From contig JAPLOT010000031.1 in the NCBI GenBank assembly GCA_026400595.1, positions 1 to 11,205 of the forward strand: a DNA stretch of 11,205 nt, in the 5' to 3' direction. Numbering within the stretch: position 1 is the first letter of the stretch; each line of letters starts with the position of its first letter. Both the position numbers and the translations under genes were made by a program. Source of the stretch: Alphaproteobacteria bacterium (GTDB lineage Bacteria; Pseudomonadota; Alphaproteobacteria; Rhizobiales; Aestuariivirgaceae). The notes under the pieces are model-generated. The model saw only the letters and a program-made list of their open reading frames with translations. It did not search any database and was not told where the DNA came from. This document shows, in pieces, positions 1-7,285 of the stretch.

Positions 1-725
1 GCCTTGCGGCTGGCCTTCCCCGCGACCGTGACGGTGATCGACTGGTCGAAGGCCTCGCCCTTCTTCAGCGTGTAGGGCCAGGGATCGAGCAGCGAGCAGA
101 CATAGGTCTTGTAGGAGGCATCCATCCAGTTGCGGTGGTCCTCCATCTCGAACTTGTTGCCTTCCATCAGCACGGTGGCAGTCACGCCGGGGGTGACCGT
201 GTGCTTGAGCGAGCGGATCTCGAAGACCGGCTGGCCGGGGCTGATGAACTTCGGAAAGCGCGACTTCCTCGTCTTGCCGTCGGTGTGGACGATCTCAACC
301 GGTTCGCCGACGACGCCCACCAGCGGATGCAGCACCACGAAGCCGGTACGGTTGGTGAGAAAGTCGGTGAGCGGCGTGGCATGGGCCGAGAACTTTACCA
401 CGCCCTGGGCCGAGGCCTCGATCTTCGCGGCATAGCGGATGCCCTGGTCCGCGTCCTGGCAGACGGCGTCGTAGCTGACCATGAAACTGTCCTTGCCCTG
501 CCTGACCTTCAGGCCGGTGATCGCGGGCGCATAGGTTCCCCAGTTCTTGTCGCGCACCAGGAAGGCGATGCCGCGCAGCACCTCGGCGCCGTTGAAGCGG
601 ATGTAGCGGAGCGCGCCATTGTCGAGCACGGCGCTGATCGGACCCGCGGTGAGGGTTCGCTTCTTGCCGTCCGGGACATCGGTGCCGAAGAGCTTGATAC
701 CGCGGCTTGCCGGTTTTGTGGCCAT
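1..725 (-). CDS. D-apionate-lactonase-like protein (ApnL family), N-terminal part, truncated by window edge
   Basis: An open frame starts at the ATG at 725-723 and continues without a stop to the left edge, giving 241 codons. A good Shine-Dalgarno (AGGAG) lies about 7 bases upstream, and the gene follows the ATPase stop by 16 bases, so it is probably the next gene of the transporter operon. The visible part looks like an N-terminal beta-rich domain. It has the motifs LDNGALRYIRFNG (about 34-46), FLVRDKNWGTYAP (about 55-67) and, near the edge, NWMDASYKTYV followed by LLDPWPYTL. From memory these resemble the D-apionate lactonase family described with rhizobial apiose/apionate catabolism, proteins of roughly 600 residues that hydrolyse D-apionolactone to D-apionate in the cytoplasm. 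No signal peptide is visible. The catalytic part would lie outside the window. The family call is recollection, not a search; it could be a related lactonase or glycoside-hydrolase-like protein with another substrate. Confidence 0.6.
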   Translation of the reverse strand, partial: MATKPASRGIKLFGTDVPDGKKRTLTAGPISAVLDNGALRYIRFNGAEVLRGIAFLVRDKNWGTYAPAITGLKVRQGKDSFMVSYDAVCQDADQGIRYAAKIEASAQGVVKFSAHATPLTDFLTNRTGFVVLHPLVGVVGEPVEIVHTDGKTRKSRFPKFISPGQPVFEIRSLKHTVTPGVTATVLMEGNKFEMEDHRNWMDASYKTYVCSLLDPWPYTLKKGEAFDQSITVTVAGKASRK

Positions 726-741
726 GCTGGTTCTCCTGAGG

Positions 742-1815
742 TCAGATGACCCGTTCGGTCGCCGGATCGATAACGATGGCGCGGGTCATGTCGATGTCGA
801 TGTGGGTCTTCTCGCCGGGTTTGCTGACGTCATGCGCCGCGAGGTCTGCGACGATGCTGGTGCCGCCCAGCGGGAGCGTCACGTGGACGCGTGAACCGGT
901 GGGCTGCACGAGTTCGATGACGACCGGCACCCGGGCATGGCCTGCCGCGGCCCGGGGGCCTGCCAGGGCGATATACTGGGGGCGGATGCCGACGAGCACC
1001 GCCTGGCCTGACTTGGCCTTGCTCTGCTGCGGCAGGGGGAGGGCCGTGCCATCCGCGAGCGCGACGGTTTTTCCCTTAACGGTCGCCTTGACGAAGTTCA
1101 TCTTCGGGCTACCGAGGAAGCCCGCCACGAAGCGGTTCTCCGGACGCTCGAAGAGATCGAGTGGCGCGCCCTGCTGTTCGATGATGCCGTCGCGCAGCAG
1201 CACGATGCGGTCGGCCAGGGTCATGGCCTCGATCTGATCATGCGTGACGTAGACCATTGTTCGGCCGAGTTCCCGGTGCAGCCGCTTGATCTCGACCCGC
1301 ATGTCGTCGCGCAGCTGGGCATCGAGGTTGGAGAGCGGCTCGTCGAAGAGATAGAGAATGGCATCGCGCACGATGGCGCGCCCGATGGCAACGCGCTGCC
1401 GCTGCCCGCCCGAGAGTTCACGCGGGAAGCGCTGCAGGAGATGTCCGATGCCCAGCATCTCGGCGGCGCGGGCGACGCGCTTCTCGACCTCCGGTTCCGC
1501 GAACTTGCGGGCGCGCAGGCCGAAGGCGATGTTGTCCTTCACGTTGAGATAGGGGTAGAGCGCGTAGTTCTGGAAGACCATGGCGATGTCGCGGTCGCGC
1601 GGGCGCGCATAGGTCACATCGCGGCCGCCGATCTCGACGCTGCCCTCGCTTGCCTCCTCCAGTCCGGCGATGGTCCGCAGCAAGGTGGACTTGCCGCAGC
1701 CGGACGGGCCGACGAGGACCGTGAACTCGCCGGACGGCACTTCCAGGTTGATGCCCTTCACGGCGTGGAAGGCGCCATAGTGCTTGTGCAGGTTGGTGAT
1801 CTTGAGATCCGACAT
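742..1815 (-). CDS. CUT1-type sugar ABC transporter ATP-binding protein (MalK/UgpC-like)
   Basis: This 357-residue cytoplasmic ATPase energises import by the two permeases encoded just upstream. All nucleotide-binding motifs are present: Walker A GPSGCGKST (36-44), Q-loop Q82, signature LSGGQ (134-138), Walker B YLFDEP (155-160, catalytic E159) and switch H192. After the linker FLGSPKMNF (about 233-241) comes a C-terminal TOBE/OB regulatory domain with the typical GIRPQYI segment (about 276-282). The length is normal for the family. The start MSDLKITNLHKHYG was chosen because the nucleotide-binding fold begins there and it lies two bases after the TAG stop of the preceding permease. The frame is open further upstream to 2097, but that stretch is antisense-like sequence overlapping the permease. 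The fold identifies the CUT1 class (import of mono- or oligosaccharides and sugar derivatives), not the exact sugar. Confidence 0.95.
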   Translation of the reverse strand: MSDLKITNLHKHYGAFHAVKGINLEVPSGEFTVLVGPSGCGKSTLLRTIAGLEEASEGSVEIGGRDVTYARPRDRDIAMVFQNYALYPYLNVKDNIAFGLRARKFAEPEVEKRVARAAEMLGIGHLLQRFPRELSGGQRQRVAIGRAIVRDAILYLFDEPLSNLDAQLRDDMRVEIKRLHRELGRTMVYVTHDQIEAMTLADRIVLLRDGIIEQQGAPLDLFERPENRFVAGFLGSPKMNFVKATVKGKTVALADGTALPLPQQSKAKSGQAVLVGIRPQYIALAGPRAAAGHARVPVVIELVQPTGSRVHVTLPLGGTSIVADLAAHDVSKPGEKTHIDIDMTRAIVIDPATERVI

Positions 1816-1817
1816 GG

Positions 1818-2657
1818 CTAACCCTTGACTGCGCCCATCGAGATGCCGCGCACCAGATAGCGTTGCATGATCGCGACGGTAAAAAAGACCGGAATGGTGC
1901 CGAGCACCGACATGGCGGCGATCTTGGCCCAGAAGTTGGACTGGCCGCCGAAGTAGTGCGTGACCTGCACCGTATAGGTGGTGACTTCGGTGCGGGTGAG
2001 CACAAGCGCGAAGAGGAAGTCGTTCCAGGCGAAGATGAAGGTGAAGACGGCGGTGGCGAAGAGGCCGGAGCGTGCCATGGGCAGCACCACCTTCCACAAC
2101 ACTTCCCAGCGGGTGCAGCCGTCGACCAGCGCGCTCTCCTCGAGCTCGAGCGGAATATCCTCGATATAGCCGCGCATCATCCAGATCACATAGGGAAGGC
2201 TGAAGGCCGTGTAGAGGATGATGAGCCCGTGAAAGGTGTCAACCCAGCCGAGATACACGTAGAGCAGGAAGATCGGGAACACGATGGCCACGGGCGGCAT
2301 CATGCGCTGCGAGATGATCCAGACGGCGAGATTCTCGCCGCCGGTCTTGAATCGGACCAGGCTGTAGGCTGCAATGGTGCCGAGGATCATGGCGAAGACC
2401 GTCGACACGCTGGCCAGCACCAGGCTGTTCCACACGGTCCAGGCGTCGCCATCCTTGAACAGCACCCGGTAGTTCGAGAACTGGATGCTGGCCGGATACC
2501 AGACCGGCGGGAAGGCGAAGATCTCGTCCGGCGTCTTGAAAGAAATGCTGAACAGCCAATAGACCGGGAAGACGAAGACGATCACCAGCAGTGTGGCGAG
2601 CACATAGCGGAAGGCGAGCCGCGGGCCAGGACGGCGGTGGAAGGGAAGCGCACTCAT
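1818..2657 (-). CDS. CUT1 sugar ABC transporter permease (MalG/UgpE-like)
   Basis: This is a 279-residue inner-membrane permease with about six hydrophobic segments: an N-terminal helix LATLLVIVFVFPVYWLFSI, then helices near residues 75-95, 110-130, 140-160, 200-220 and 240-265. The cytoplasmic EAA loop that docks on the ATPase reads ELEESALVDGCTRWEVLWKV, with the usual DG pair and a downstream LP. The extended periplasmic segment after helix 1 (TPDEIFAFPPVWYP) is characteristic of the MalG-type second permease. Its ATG overlaps the TGA of the upstream permease in ATGA (2657-2654), so translation is probably coupled. The Shine-Dalgarno is weak, as expected for a coupled start. It should form a heterodimer with the 2654-3532 product. 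No substrate inference is possible from the permease alone. Confidence 0.94.
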   Translation of the reverse strand: MSALPFHRRPGPRLAFRYVLATLLVIVFVFPVYWLFSISFKTPDEIFAFPPVWYPASIQFSNYRVLFKDGDAWTVWNSLVLASVSTVFAMILGTIAAYSLVRFKTGGENLAVWIISQRMMPPVAIVFPIFLLYVYLGWVDTFHGLIILYTAFSLPYVIWMMRGYIEDIPLELEESALVDGCTRWEVLWKVVLPMARSGLFATAVFTFIFAWNDFLFALVLTRTEVTTYTVQVTHYFGGQSNFWAKIAAMSVLGTIPVFFTVAIMQRYLVRGISMGAVKG

Positions 2658-3532
2658 TTCGCCAGCCCCATGCGTCGGATGGCCCAGGTGCAGACCACTG
2701 TCAGGATGGCGATCACCAGGAAGGCGATGGCCGCGGTGTAACTGGTTTCGAACTGCTTGAAGCCCTGCACATAGGCATAGATGGAGATGGTCTCGGTCAT
2801 GGTTCCCGGCCCGCCCTGGGTGAGGGCCCAGATGATGTCAAAGATGCGGAAGAGGTCGAGGCCGCGGATGAGGATGGCGATGGCCATCACCGGCCAGATC
2901 GCCGGCACCACGATGTAGCGGAAGCTGCGCCAGAAGCGGGCGCCGTCGATCTCGGCCGCCTCGAGCTGCGACTTGTCGACGTTGGACAGCGCGGCGAGCA
3001 GGATCAGGAACATGAAGGGCGTCCACTGCCAGATCTCGCAGAAGATGATGGCCGGATAGACAAGATTGGGATTGATGGTCCACAGCAGGTCCATGCGCTC
3101 GCCGGCGAAGAAGCTGACGATCTGGTTGATCGGGCCATAGCGGTTATCGAAGAGAAGGCGCCAGGTGGCGCCTGCGACGATGGGCGAGATGATGGTGGGC
3201 AGCACGAGGAGCGCCACGAAGAGCTGGCGGCCCGGCATGCGCTCGAGAAACAGATAGGCCATGGCGAGGCCGAGAAGCAGTTCGACCGGGAGCGCGATGG
3301 CGGTGATCAGCAGCGTGTGGGCCAGGGACCACCAGAGCCGCGCGTCCTTGAACAGGTTGGCGTAGTTGTAGAGGCCCGCGAAGGACGTGTCCGTGTCCAT
3401 CATGTCGATGCGCATGAAGCTCACGACAAGCGAATAGATCAGCGGAAAGAGGCCGATGAGCAGCAGGAGGAAGATGGCCGGCGCCACCAGCCAATACTTG
3501 AAATTGCGATCGGGATGAACGGCCGCCGTCAT
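2654..3532 (-). CDS. CUT1 sugar ABC transporter permease (MalF/UgpA-like)
   Basis: This is a 292-residue inner-membrane permease. Its hydrophobic segments include WLVAPAIFLLLLIGLFPLIY near the N-terminus, then segments around ALPVELLLGLAMAYLFL, LFVALLVLPTIISPIVAG, IWQWTPFMFLILLAAL, VMAIAILIRGLDLFRIF and a last helix AIAFLVIAILTVVCTWAI. The EAA loop is clear: LEAAEIDGARFWRSFRYIVV followed by P. The start MTAAVHPDRNFKYW was chosen because it lies just before the first helix and because the longer reading frame (to 3760) would overlap the solute-binding-protein gene. There is no good Shine-Dalgarno before this ATG, and an 86-base gap with an 8-bp hairpin separates it from the solute-binding-protein stop, so it is probably translated less than that gene. 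Its stop overlaps the next permease start (ATGA). Confidence 0.93.
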   Translation of the reverse strand: MTAAVHPDRNFKYWLVAPAIFLLLLIGLFPLIYSLVVSFMRIDMMDTDTSFAGLYNYANLFKDARLWWSLAHTLLITAIALPVELLLGLAMAYLFLERMPGRQLFVALLVLPTIISPIVAGATWRLLFDNRYGPINQIVSFFAGERMDLLWTINPNLVYPAIIFCEIWQWTPFMFLILLAALSNVDKSQLEAAEIDGARFWRSFRYIVVPAIWPVMAIAILIRGLDLFRIFDIIWALTQGGPGTMTETISIYAYVQGFKQFETSYTAAIAFLVIAILTVVCTWAIRRMGLAK

Positions 3533-3582
3533 TCGTACAGATTGCTTCTGAAAATCTTCGGGATCAATGCCCTTGGGCGAGC

Positions 3583-3608
3583 GGCCTCCCCCGCAAAGGA
3601 GGGAGGCC
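3583..3608 (-). repeat. Intercistronic hairpin between solute-binding protein and first permease
   Basis: A perfect 8-bp inverted repeat, GGCCTCCC (3583-3590) and GGGAGGCC (3601-3608), with a 10-base loop, lies 10 bases past the solute-binding-protein stop on the transcribed strand. No T-run follows it on the minus strand, so it does not look like an intrinsic terminator. Hairpins in this position, as between malE and malF, are known to protect the upstream binding-protein mRNA and raise its level over the membrane subunits. That role here is inference from position. Confidence 0.6.
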
Positions 3609-3618
3609 ACCAGTGGCG

Positions 3619-5070
3619 TTACATCTTGGGATAGGCGCCGGACTTGGACGCCCAGTCGGCATAGACGGCCTTCTGCTTGTCCACGCCGATCTTCTCGGTG
3701 ATGGCATCCCACTCGGCCGCGGCGGCGTCGAGGATGGCCTTCGGGTCCTCGCCCGACCACAGCTTGGACACCGACTGGCGCAGCACTTCCTCGTACTTGT
3801 CGGTCTGCAGCACCGACAGGTCGAGAAGGCCGTTGTTGGCGCCGTCCTGCAGCGCCTTAAGGTAGTCCTTGGCATCGGGCCACAGGGCGGCATAACCCGG
3901 ATCCGTGAAGTGCGAGTCGCGGAAGGGATCGCGCAGCGCATAGGGCAGCTTCACGCGTTCGAGGCTCACGGCCTCGCTGTTCAGCCACTGGATGAACAGG
4001 TAGGCGGCATCCTTGTTCTTGGAGGCAGACGAGACCGACAGGCAGAAGCCGGCGGCCAGTTCCGGATGTCCGCCCGGCGTCATGGCGTAACCGACCTTGC
4101 CGGCGATGGTGGACTTGGGAACCCAGCTCATGACTTCCTGGTCGGTGCCGTAGCTCGCGGCCCAGCGGCCATAGGGCGGCCAGGAGATGGTCATGGCTGT
4201 CTGGCCCTGCAGGAAGGCTGCAAGGTTCTCGACGAAGCCCCACTGTTCCACGCCAGCCGGGGCATACTTGTTCTCGGCCAGCCAGTCGGTGAAGACCTTG
4301 ACGCCCGCGTCGGTGTTGATAGTGGCCTTCATGGTCTCGGCGTCGAAGAACTTTCCGCCCTCGTTGCGGAAGCGCTCCTGGAACATGAAATTGCCGTAGC
4401 CCGGTTCGCGGAAGAAGGCCGCGCCATAGGGCTTGCCACCGGTCACTTCGGTGATGAGGCTGGCAACCTGGTCGAAGTCCTTCCAGGTCGTCGGCGGCAC
4501 CGGAAGGTCGGCGCCGTACTTGTCCTTGTAGGCCTTCTGGATCGCCGGATCGGTGAGCACGTCCTTGCGGTAGTACAGGACGAAGACGTCGCCGTCGTCC
4601 GGCAGGCCGTAGATCTTGCCGTTCACCATCATCTGGTTGTCGCGATAGGTCGAGGCGATCTTCATCAGCTCGTCGCGATAGCCGTACTTGTCGACGAAGG
4701 AATCGAGCACTTCAAGCGCGCCGGCATTGGCGAGGTCGGGCATCCAGGACGGGATGACGTTGAGCGCGTCATAGGCGCCCGCGCCCGAGCGGAAGTCCTG
4801 CATGATCTTGGTGAACATCTCGGCAACCGGAACCTCTACGACCTTGACGTCGATTCCGGTGAGTTCCTTCCATTTCGGACCGGAGAAGTTCAGCGGGTCC
4901 AGCGACTGCAGGCCCGCCTCCCAGACGATGGTAATCGTCTGGCCGCTGTATTGCTTGGCGGCTTCCACCGCCGTTGCCGCGCCATCGGCGGCGAGTGCCG
5001 CGCGTGTCGGCAGGGTACCCGCAAGCCCGGCGGCAATGCCGATCTTGCCTACGTCACGTCTTGTTACCAT
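3619..5070 (-). CDS. Extracellular solute-binding protein, family 1 (CUT1 sugar ABC transporter), with Tat-like signal
   Basis: This 483-residue periplasmic binding protein should capture the transported sugar or sugar acid and deliver it to the two permeases encoded next. The N-terminus MVTRRDVGKIGIAAGLAGTL has a twin arginine (R4-R5) followed by a moderately hydrophobic stretch and ends in an AxA-like region (RAALAADG, about 23-30), so export by the Tat pathway is plausible. The mature part shows family-1 features: ITIVWEAG opening strand, LTGIDVKVVEVP, DALNVIPSWMPDLANAGALE, GKIYGLPDDGDVFVLYYRKD, PTTWKDF, GQTAMTISWPPYG and a late SASKNKDAAYLFIQWL. Length is at the upper end of the family (usually 410-450 before processing). 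A strong Shine-Dalgarno (GGGAGG) precedes the ATG by 8 bases. A 75-base gap with inverted repeats separates it from the dehydrogenase gene. The ligand is not identifiable from sequence. Confidence 0.93.
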   Translation of the reverse strand: MVTRRDVGKIGIAAGLAGTLPTRAALAADGAATAVEAAKQYSGQTITIVWEAGLQSLDPLNFSGPKWKELTGIDVKVVEVPVAEMFTKIMQDFRSGAGAYDALNVIPSWMPDLANAGALEVLDSFVDKYGYRDELMKIASTYRDNQMMVNGKIYGLPDDGDVFVLYYRKDVLTDPAIQKAYKDKYGADLPVPPTTWKDFDQVASLITEVTGGKPYGAAFFREPGYGNFMFQERFRNEGGKFFDAETMKATINTDAGVKVFTDWLAENKYAPAGVEQWGFVENLAAFLQGQTAMTISWPPYGRWAASYGTDQEVMSWVPKSTIAGKVGYAMTPGGHPELAAGFCLSVSSASKNKDAAYLFIQWLNSEAVSLERVKLPYALRDPFRDSHFTDPGYAALWPDAKDYLKALQDGANNGLLDLSVLQTDKYEEVLRQSVSKLWSGEDPKAILDAAAAEWDAITEKIGVDKQKAVYADWASKSGAYPKM

Positions 5071-5088
5071 TGTCGTCCTCCCGTTTGA

Positions 5089-5138
5089 GAATGGCTGCGA
5101 CAGGCGGCCATTCGAGTCTCCCCCGTGTCCTCCCGGGG
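5089..5138 (-). repeat. Two small inverted repeats in the leader of the solute-binding-protein gene
   Basis: The 75-base gap between the dehydrogenase stop and the solute-binding-protein start holds two candidate hairpins. GAATGGC (5089-5095) pairs with GCCATTC (5107-5113) across an 11-base loop, and CCCCG (5121-5125) pairs with CGGGG (5134-5138) across an 8-base loop. Neither is followed by a T-run on the minus strand. They could be an mRNA processing site or a weak attenuator. I see no convincing -35/-10 pair between them, so an extra promoter is not supported. Confidence 0.35.
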
Positions 5139-5145
5139 AATTGCA

Positions 5146-6192
5146 TCACCCGAAGCGCTTGGCGAAGCCTTCGAGCTTTTTCTTGAAGCCGTCACGCTCC
5201 AGCACGTCGCGATTGACCACGCCGCGCGGAACCTGTCCTTTCTGCACCTCGAGCACCGCCTTCACGTCCGCCGCGCCGTTTCCGGCGAAGCATTGGTCGG
5301 TCCAGCACAGCGCATGCGGCGCCACGATGACGTTGTCGAGCTTGAAGAGCGGATCGTCAGGATCGGTCGGCTCCTGTTCGAAGACGTCAAGCCCGGCTCC
5401 GGCGATCTTCCGCTCCTGAAGCACCCTGGTCAATGCCTTCTGGTCGATGATCGGCCCGCGAGCAGTGTTGATGATGTAGGCGGTGGGCTTCATGAGCGCC
5501 AGCCGCTCCGCGTTGACAATATGGTGCGTCTGCGGGGTGAGCGGGCAGTTGACTGCAAGCAAGTCCGAGCGCGCAAAGAGATCTTCCAGCCCAACCAGCT
5601 CGATGCCGAGTTCTGCGGCAGTCCGTGGGTCTGCATAGGGATCATGCGCAATGTATTTCATGTCGAAGGGCCGCGCCAGGCGGAACATCTCGGCGCCGAT
5701 GTTGCCGACGCCGAGCGATCCCAGCGTCTTTCCCACCAGACCGACGCCCATGTGTTCGCCGCGCGCGGCAAAGCCGGGCGCACCCATCCGCGCAAGCCTG
5801 TCCTTGACCATCATCTTGCCGGTGAGCGCCAGGATGAAGGTGAGGATGGACACGGCCACCGGGCGGCGCACGCCATCGGGCGTGATGACGAGCGCGATGT
5901 CATTTGCCGTGCAGGCCGGGACATCCACTGTGTCGTAGCCCACGCCGAAGCGGGCAATGACCGCAAGACGGCCGGATTTCGGAACGCTTTCCGGGGCAAA
6001 GCGGTGGGCCAGGAGGATGAGGGCGTCGAACTCCTCCAGCTGATCGGCGCGCAGCGGATTGGCGTTGTCGAGGAAAGCCATGTCGACCCCCTTCGCCTTG
6101 CGCAGGGGCCCGAGGTCGAAGTCCACGAAGGTGGGCGTGCCATCCGGCTTGCGGAAGTCGCCCGAGATCGCGACGCGATAGTGCTGGCTCAT
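5146..6192 (-). CDS. NAD-dependent D-2-hydroxyacid dehydrogenase family protein
   Basis: This is a 348-residue cytoplasmic oxidoreductase of the phosphoglycerate/glycerate/lactate dehydrogenase family, interconverting a 2-hydroxyacid and the 2-oxoacid. The N-terminal catalytic half contains ARFGVGYDTVD (80-90), where the substrate-carboxylate loop sits. The Rossmann motif is GVGNIG (161-166). D184 in the strand YIAHDPYAD, at the end of beta-2, favours NAD over NADP. The catalytic triad is visible as R245 (INTARGPIID), E274 (DVFEQEP) and H293 (APHALCW). The start MSQHYRVAISGDF was chosen because it overlaps the aldolase stop in ATGA (6192-6189); the frame stays open to 6453 but that part is shadow sequence inside the aldolase gene. 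The aldolase upstream suggests that the 2-oxoacid made here, or a derivative, could be the aldolase substrate. The exact substrate is unknown. Confidence 0.92.
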   Translation of the reverse strand: MSQHYRVAISGDFRKPDGTPTFVDFDLGPLRKAKGVDMAFLDNANPLRADQLEEFDALILLAHRFAPESVPKSGRLAVIARFGVGYDTVDVPACTANDIALVITPDGVRRPVAVSILTFILALTGKMMVKDRLARMGAPGFAARGEHMGVGLVGKTLGSLGVGNIGAEMFRLARPFDMKYIAHDPYADPRTAAELGIELVGLEDLFARSDLLAVNCPLTPQTHHIVNAERLALMKPTAYIINTARGPIIDQKALTRVLQERKIAGAGLDVFEQEPTDPDDPLFKLDNVIVAPHALCWTDQCFAGNGAADVKAVLEVQKGQVPRGVVNRDVLERDGFKKKLEGFAKRFG

Positions 6193-6968
6193 GGACGACA
6201 ACCTTCGCGCAGCGTGGCAATGGCCGAGGTCAGTGCATCGCGCAGCACCCAGGCATCGCCGGAGTAGCAGCAGAAGTCGAAGCCCTGCTTGTAGAGGGCG
6301 ATGCCGGCATCGGTGGTCGGCACCAGCCGGCCCAGCGCCTTGCCGTGTTTGCGCGTGGCGGCGACAGTGCGGTCGATGGCCTCGAGGAACCTGGGGTGAT
6401 TGAACTCGCCGGGAATGCCAAGCGAGACCGAAAGATCGAAATGGCCCACCCACAGGGCATCGACGCCATCCAGTGCGGCGATCTCGTCGGCATTCTTCGC
6501 GCCATCGGCCGTCTCGATCTGGCAGAAGAGCGTTGTGCGGGCGTTGGCAGCCGCAAGCTTCTCGGGCACCGGACCCGCGGCATAGTTGTCATGCGCCACG
6601 CCCAGTGCCACGCCGCGCATGCCGGCAGGGTAGTATTTCATGCAGTCCAGGATCGCCCGGGCTTCCGCCGCCGAATTGACCATGGGTATCATCAGGCCCT
6701 CGGCCCCCATGTCGCAGGCACGGGCGATGTGATGGTACTCCTTCGACGGAACGCGAACGATCGCCGCGACGCCACCGGCCTCAAGATAGCGGAGCCCGCT
6801 CTTGACGGTTTCGAATCCGAAGCCCGAGTGTTCCATGTCGAAGAGCGCGAAGTCGCAGCCGGCCTGCTTCAGGATATGCCCGATCCCTGGCGTCATGAAT
6901 TCGACGAGGAAGTGCCCGAGCTTGATCTCGCGCGACGTCGCCATGTCCTTGAGGGTCCGTCTTGCCAT
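6189..6968 (-). CDS. HpcH/HpaI-family class II (metal-dependent) aldolase
   Basis: This 259-residue cytoplasmic aldolase belongs to the pyruvate-dependent HpaI/GarL/RhmA family, which reversibly cleaves 4-hydroxy-2-oxoacids to pyruvate (or a related oxoacid) and an aldehyde using a divalent metal. Key positions match the family: H47 in FDMEHSGF as the general base, R72 in VRVPS as the substrate arginine, the glycine-rich GAEGLMIPMV (88-97), metal ligand E152 in CQIETADG and metal ligand D178 in WVGHFDLS. The length is normal. The start is supported by a Shine-Dalgarno (GGAGAAG) and by the TGATG overlap with the upstream small gene. The stop overlaps the dehydrogenase start. The family assignment is firm. 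The sugar-acid substrate is not determined, and HpaI-family enzymes are promiscuous. Confidence 0.92.
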   Translation of the reverse strand: MARRTLKDMATSREIKLGHFLVEFMTPGIGHILKQAGCDFALFDMEHSGFGFETVKSGLRYLEAGGVAAIVRVPSKEYHHIARACDMGAEGLMIPMVNSAAEARAILDCMKYYPAGMRGVALGVAHDNYAAGPVPEKLAAANARTTLFCQIETADGAKNADEIAALDGVDALWVGHFDLSVSLGIPGEFNHPRFLEAIDRTVAATRKHGKALGRLVPTTDAGIALYKQGFDFCCYSGDAWVLRDALTSAIATLREGCRP

Positions 6969-7285
6969 CAGTGCTTCTCCGGATCGGTGCCTTCGCAGGC
7001 AAGTGAATAGGACGCCACGGTCTTGCTGAGAACAAGTTCGGCGCTGTCGCGGTTGAACTGCGCGAAATGCGCGGTCTTCAGATGCGCGTCGAAGGCGGGC
7101 TTGTCGTCATAGATTTCGTAGAGAAACACCCGGTCCGGTTCGTCTTCCGGCGCCAGCACGTCGAAGCGCCTGCATCCCGGTTCCTCGTGACAGGAGGCGA
7201 TGGCATTGGCGTCGATCAGCCGCCGGAACGCCGCCATGGCGCCGGGCTTGAGCCTGAAGTCAACGGTGATCACGAAGCCTCTCAT
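6968..7285 (-). CDS. Antibiotic biosynthesis monooxygenase (ABM) domain protein, putative quinol monooxygenase-like
   Basis: This is a 105-residue single-domain protein of the dimeric alpha/beta barrel (ABM, YgiN-like) type. Recognisable pieces are the opening strand FVITVDFRLKPGAMAAF, the EPGCRRFDV turn (about 35-43), FLYEIYDDKPAFDAHL (about 54-69) and the H-F-x-x-F helix. Small ABM proteins often sit in sugar and sugar-acid catabolic operons, where their chemistry is rarely known; some oxidise quinols, and others may be epimerase-like (the same fold occurs in L-rhamnose mutarotase). The gene is locked between the regulator and the aldolase by ATGA (7285-7282) and TGATG (6970-6966) overlaps, which argues for a role in the same pathway. 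The Shine-Dalgarno GAGGACAGG lies inside the regulator gene. The fold call is good; the reaction is unknown. Confidence 0.85.
   Translation of the reverse strand: MRGFVITVDFRLKPGAMAAFRRLIDANAIASCHEEPGCRRFDVLAPEDEPDRVFLYEIYDDKPAFDAHLKTAHFAQFNRDSAELVLSKTVASYSLACEGTDPEKH

Noticed and set aside
1816..2097. Upstream extension of the ATPase frame into the permease gene
   Set aside because: The added residues are an out-of-frame reading of permease sequence; the nucleotide-binding fold starts at MSDLKITNL.
3583..3608. Reading the intercistronic hairpin as an intrinsic terminator
   Set aside because: No T-run follows the stem on the transcribed strand, and the permease genes downstream belong to the same transporter.
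2591..3634. Plus-strand open frame rich in Asp, Glu, Gly and His opposite the first permease
   Set aside because: Charged low-complexity composition is the expected antisense of hydrophobic membrane helices in GC-rich DNA; the minus-strand permease with its EAA loop is clearly the real gene.
3613..5088. A long plus-strand open frame (about 490 codons) opposite the solute-binding-protein gene
   Set aside because: It is the antisense of a well-recognised gene. Its composition is that of a GC-rich shadow frame, and it has no recognisable domain.
5125..6267. Plus-strand open frame opposite the dehydrogenase
   Set aside because: It is a shadow of the dehydrogenase gene, which has the intact Rossmann motif and the R/E/H triad on the other strand.
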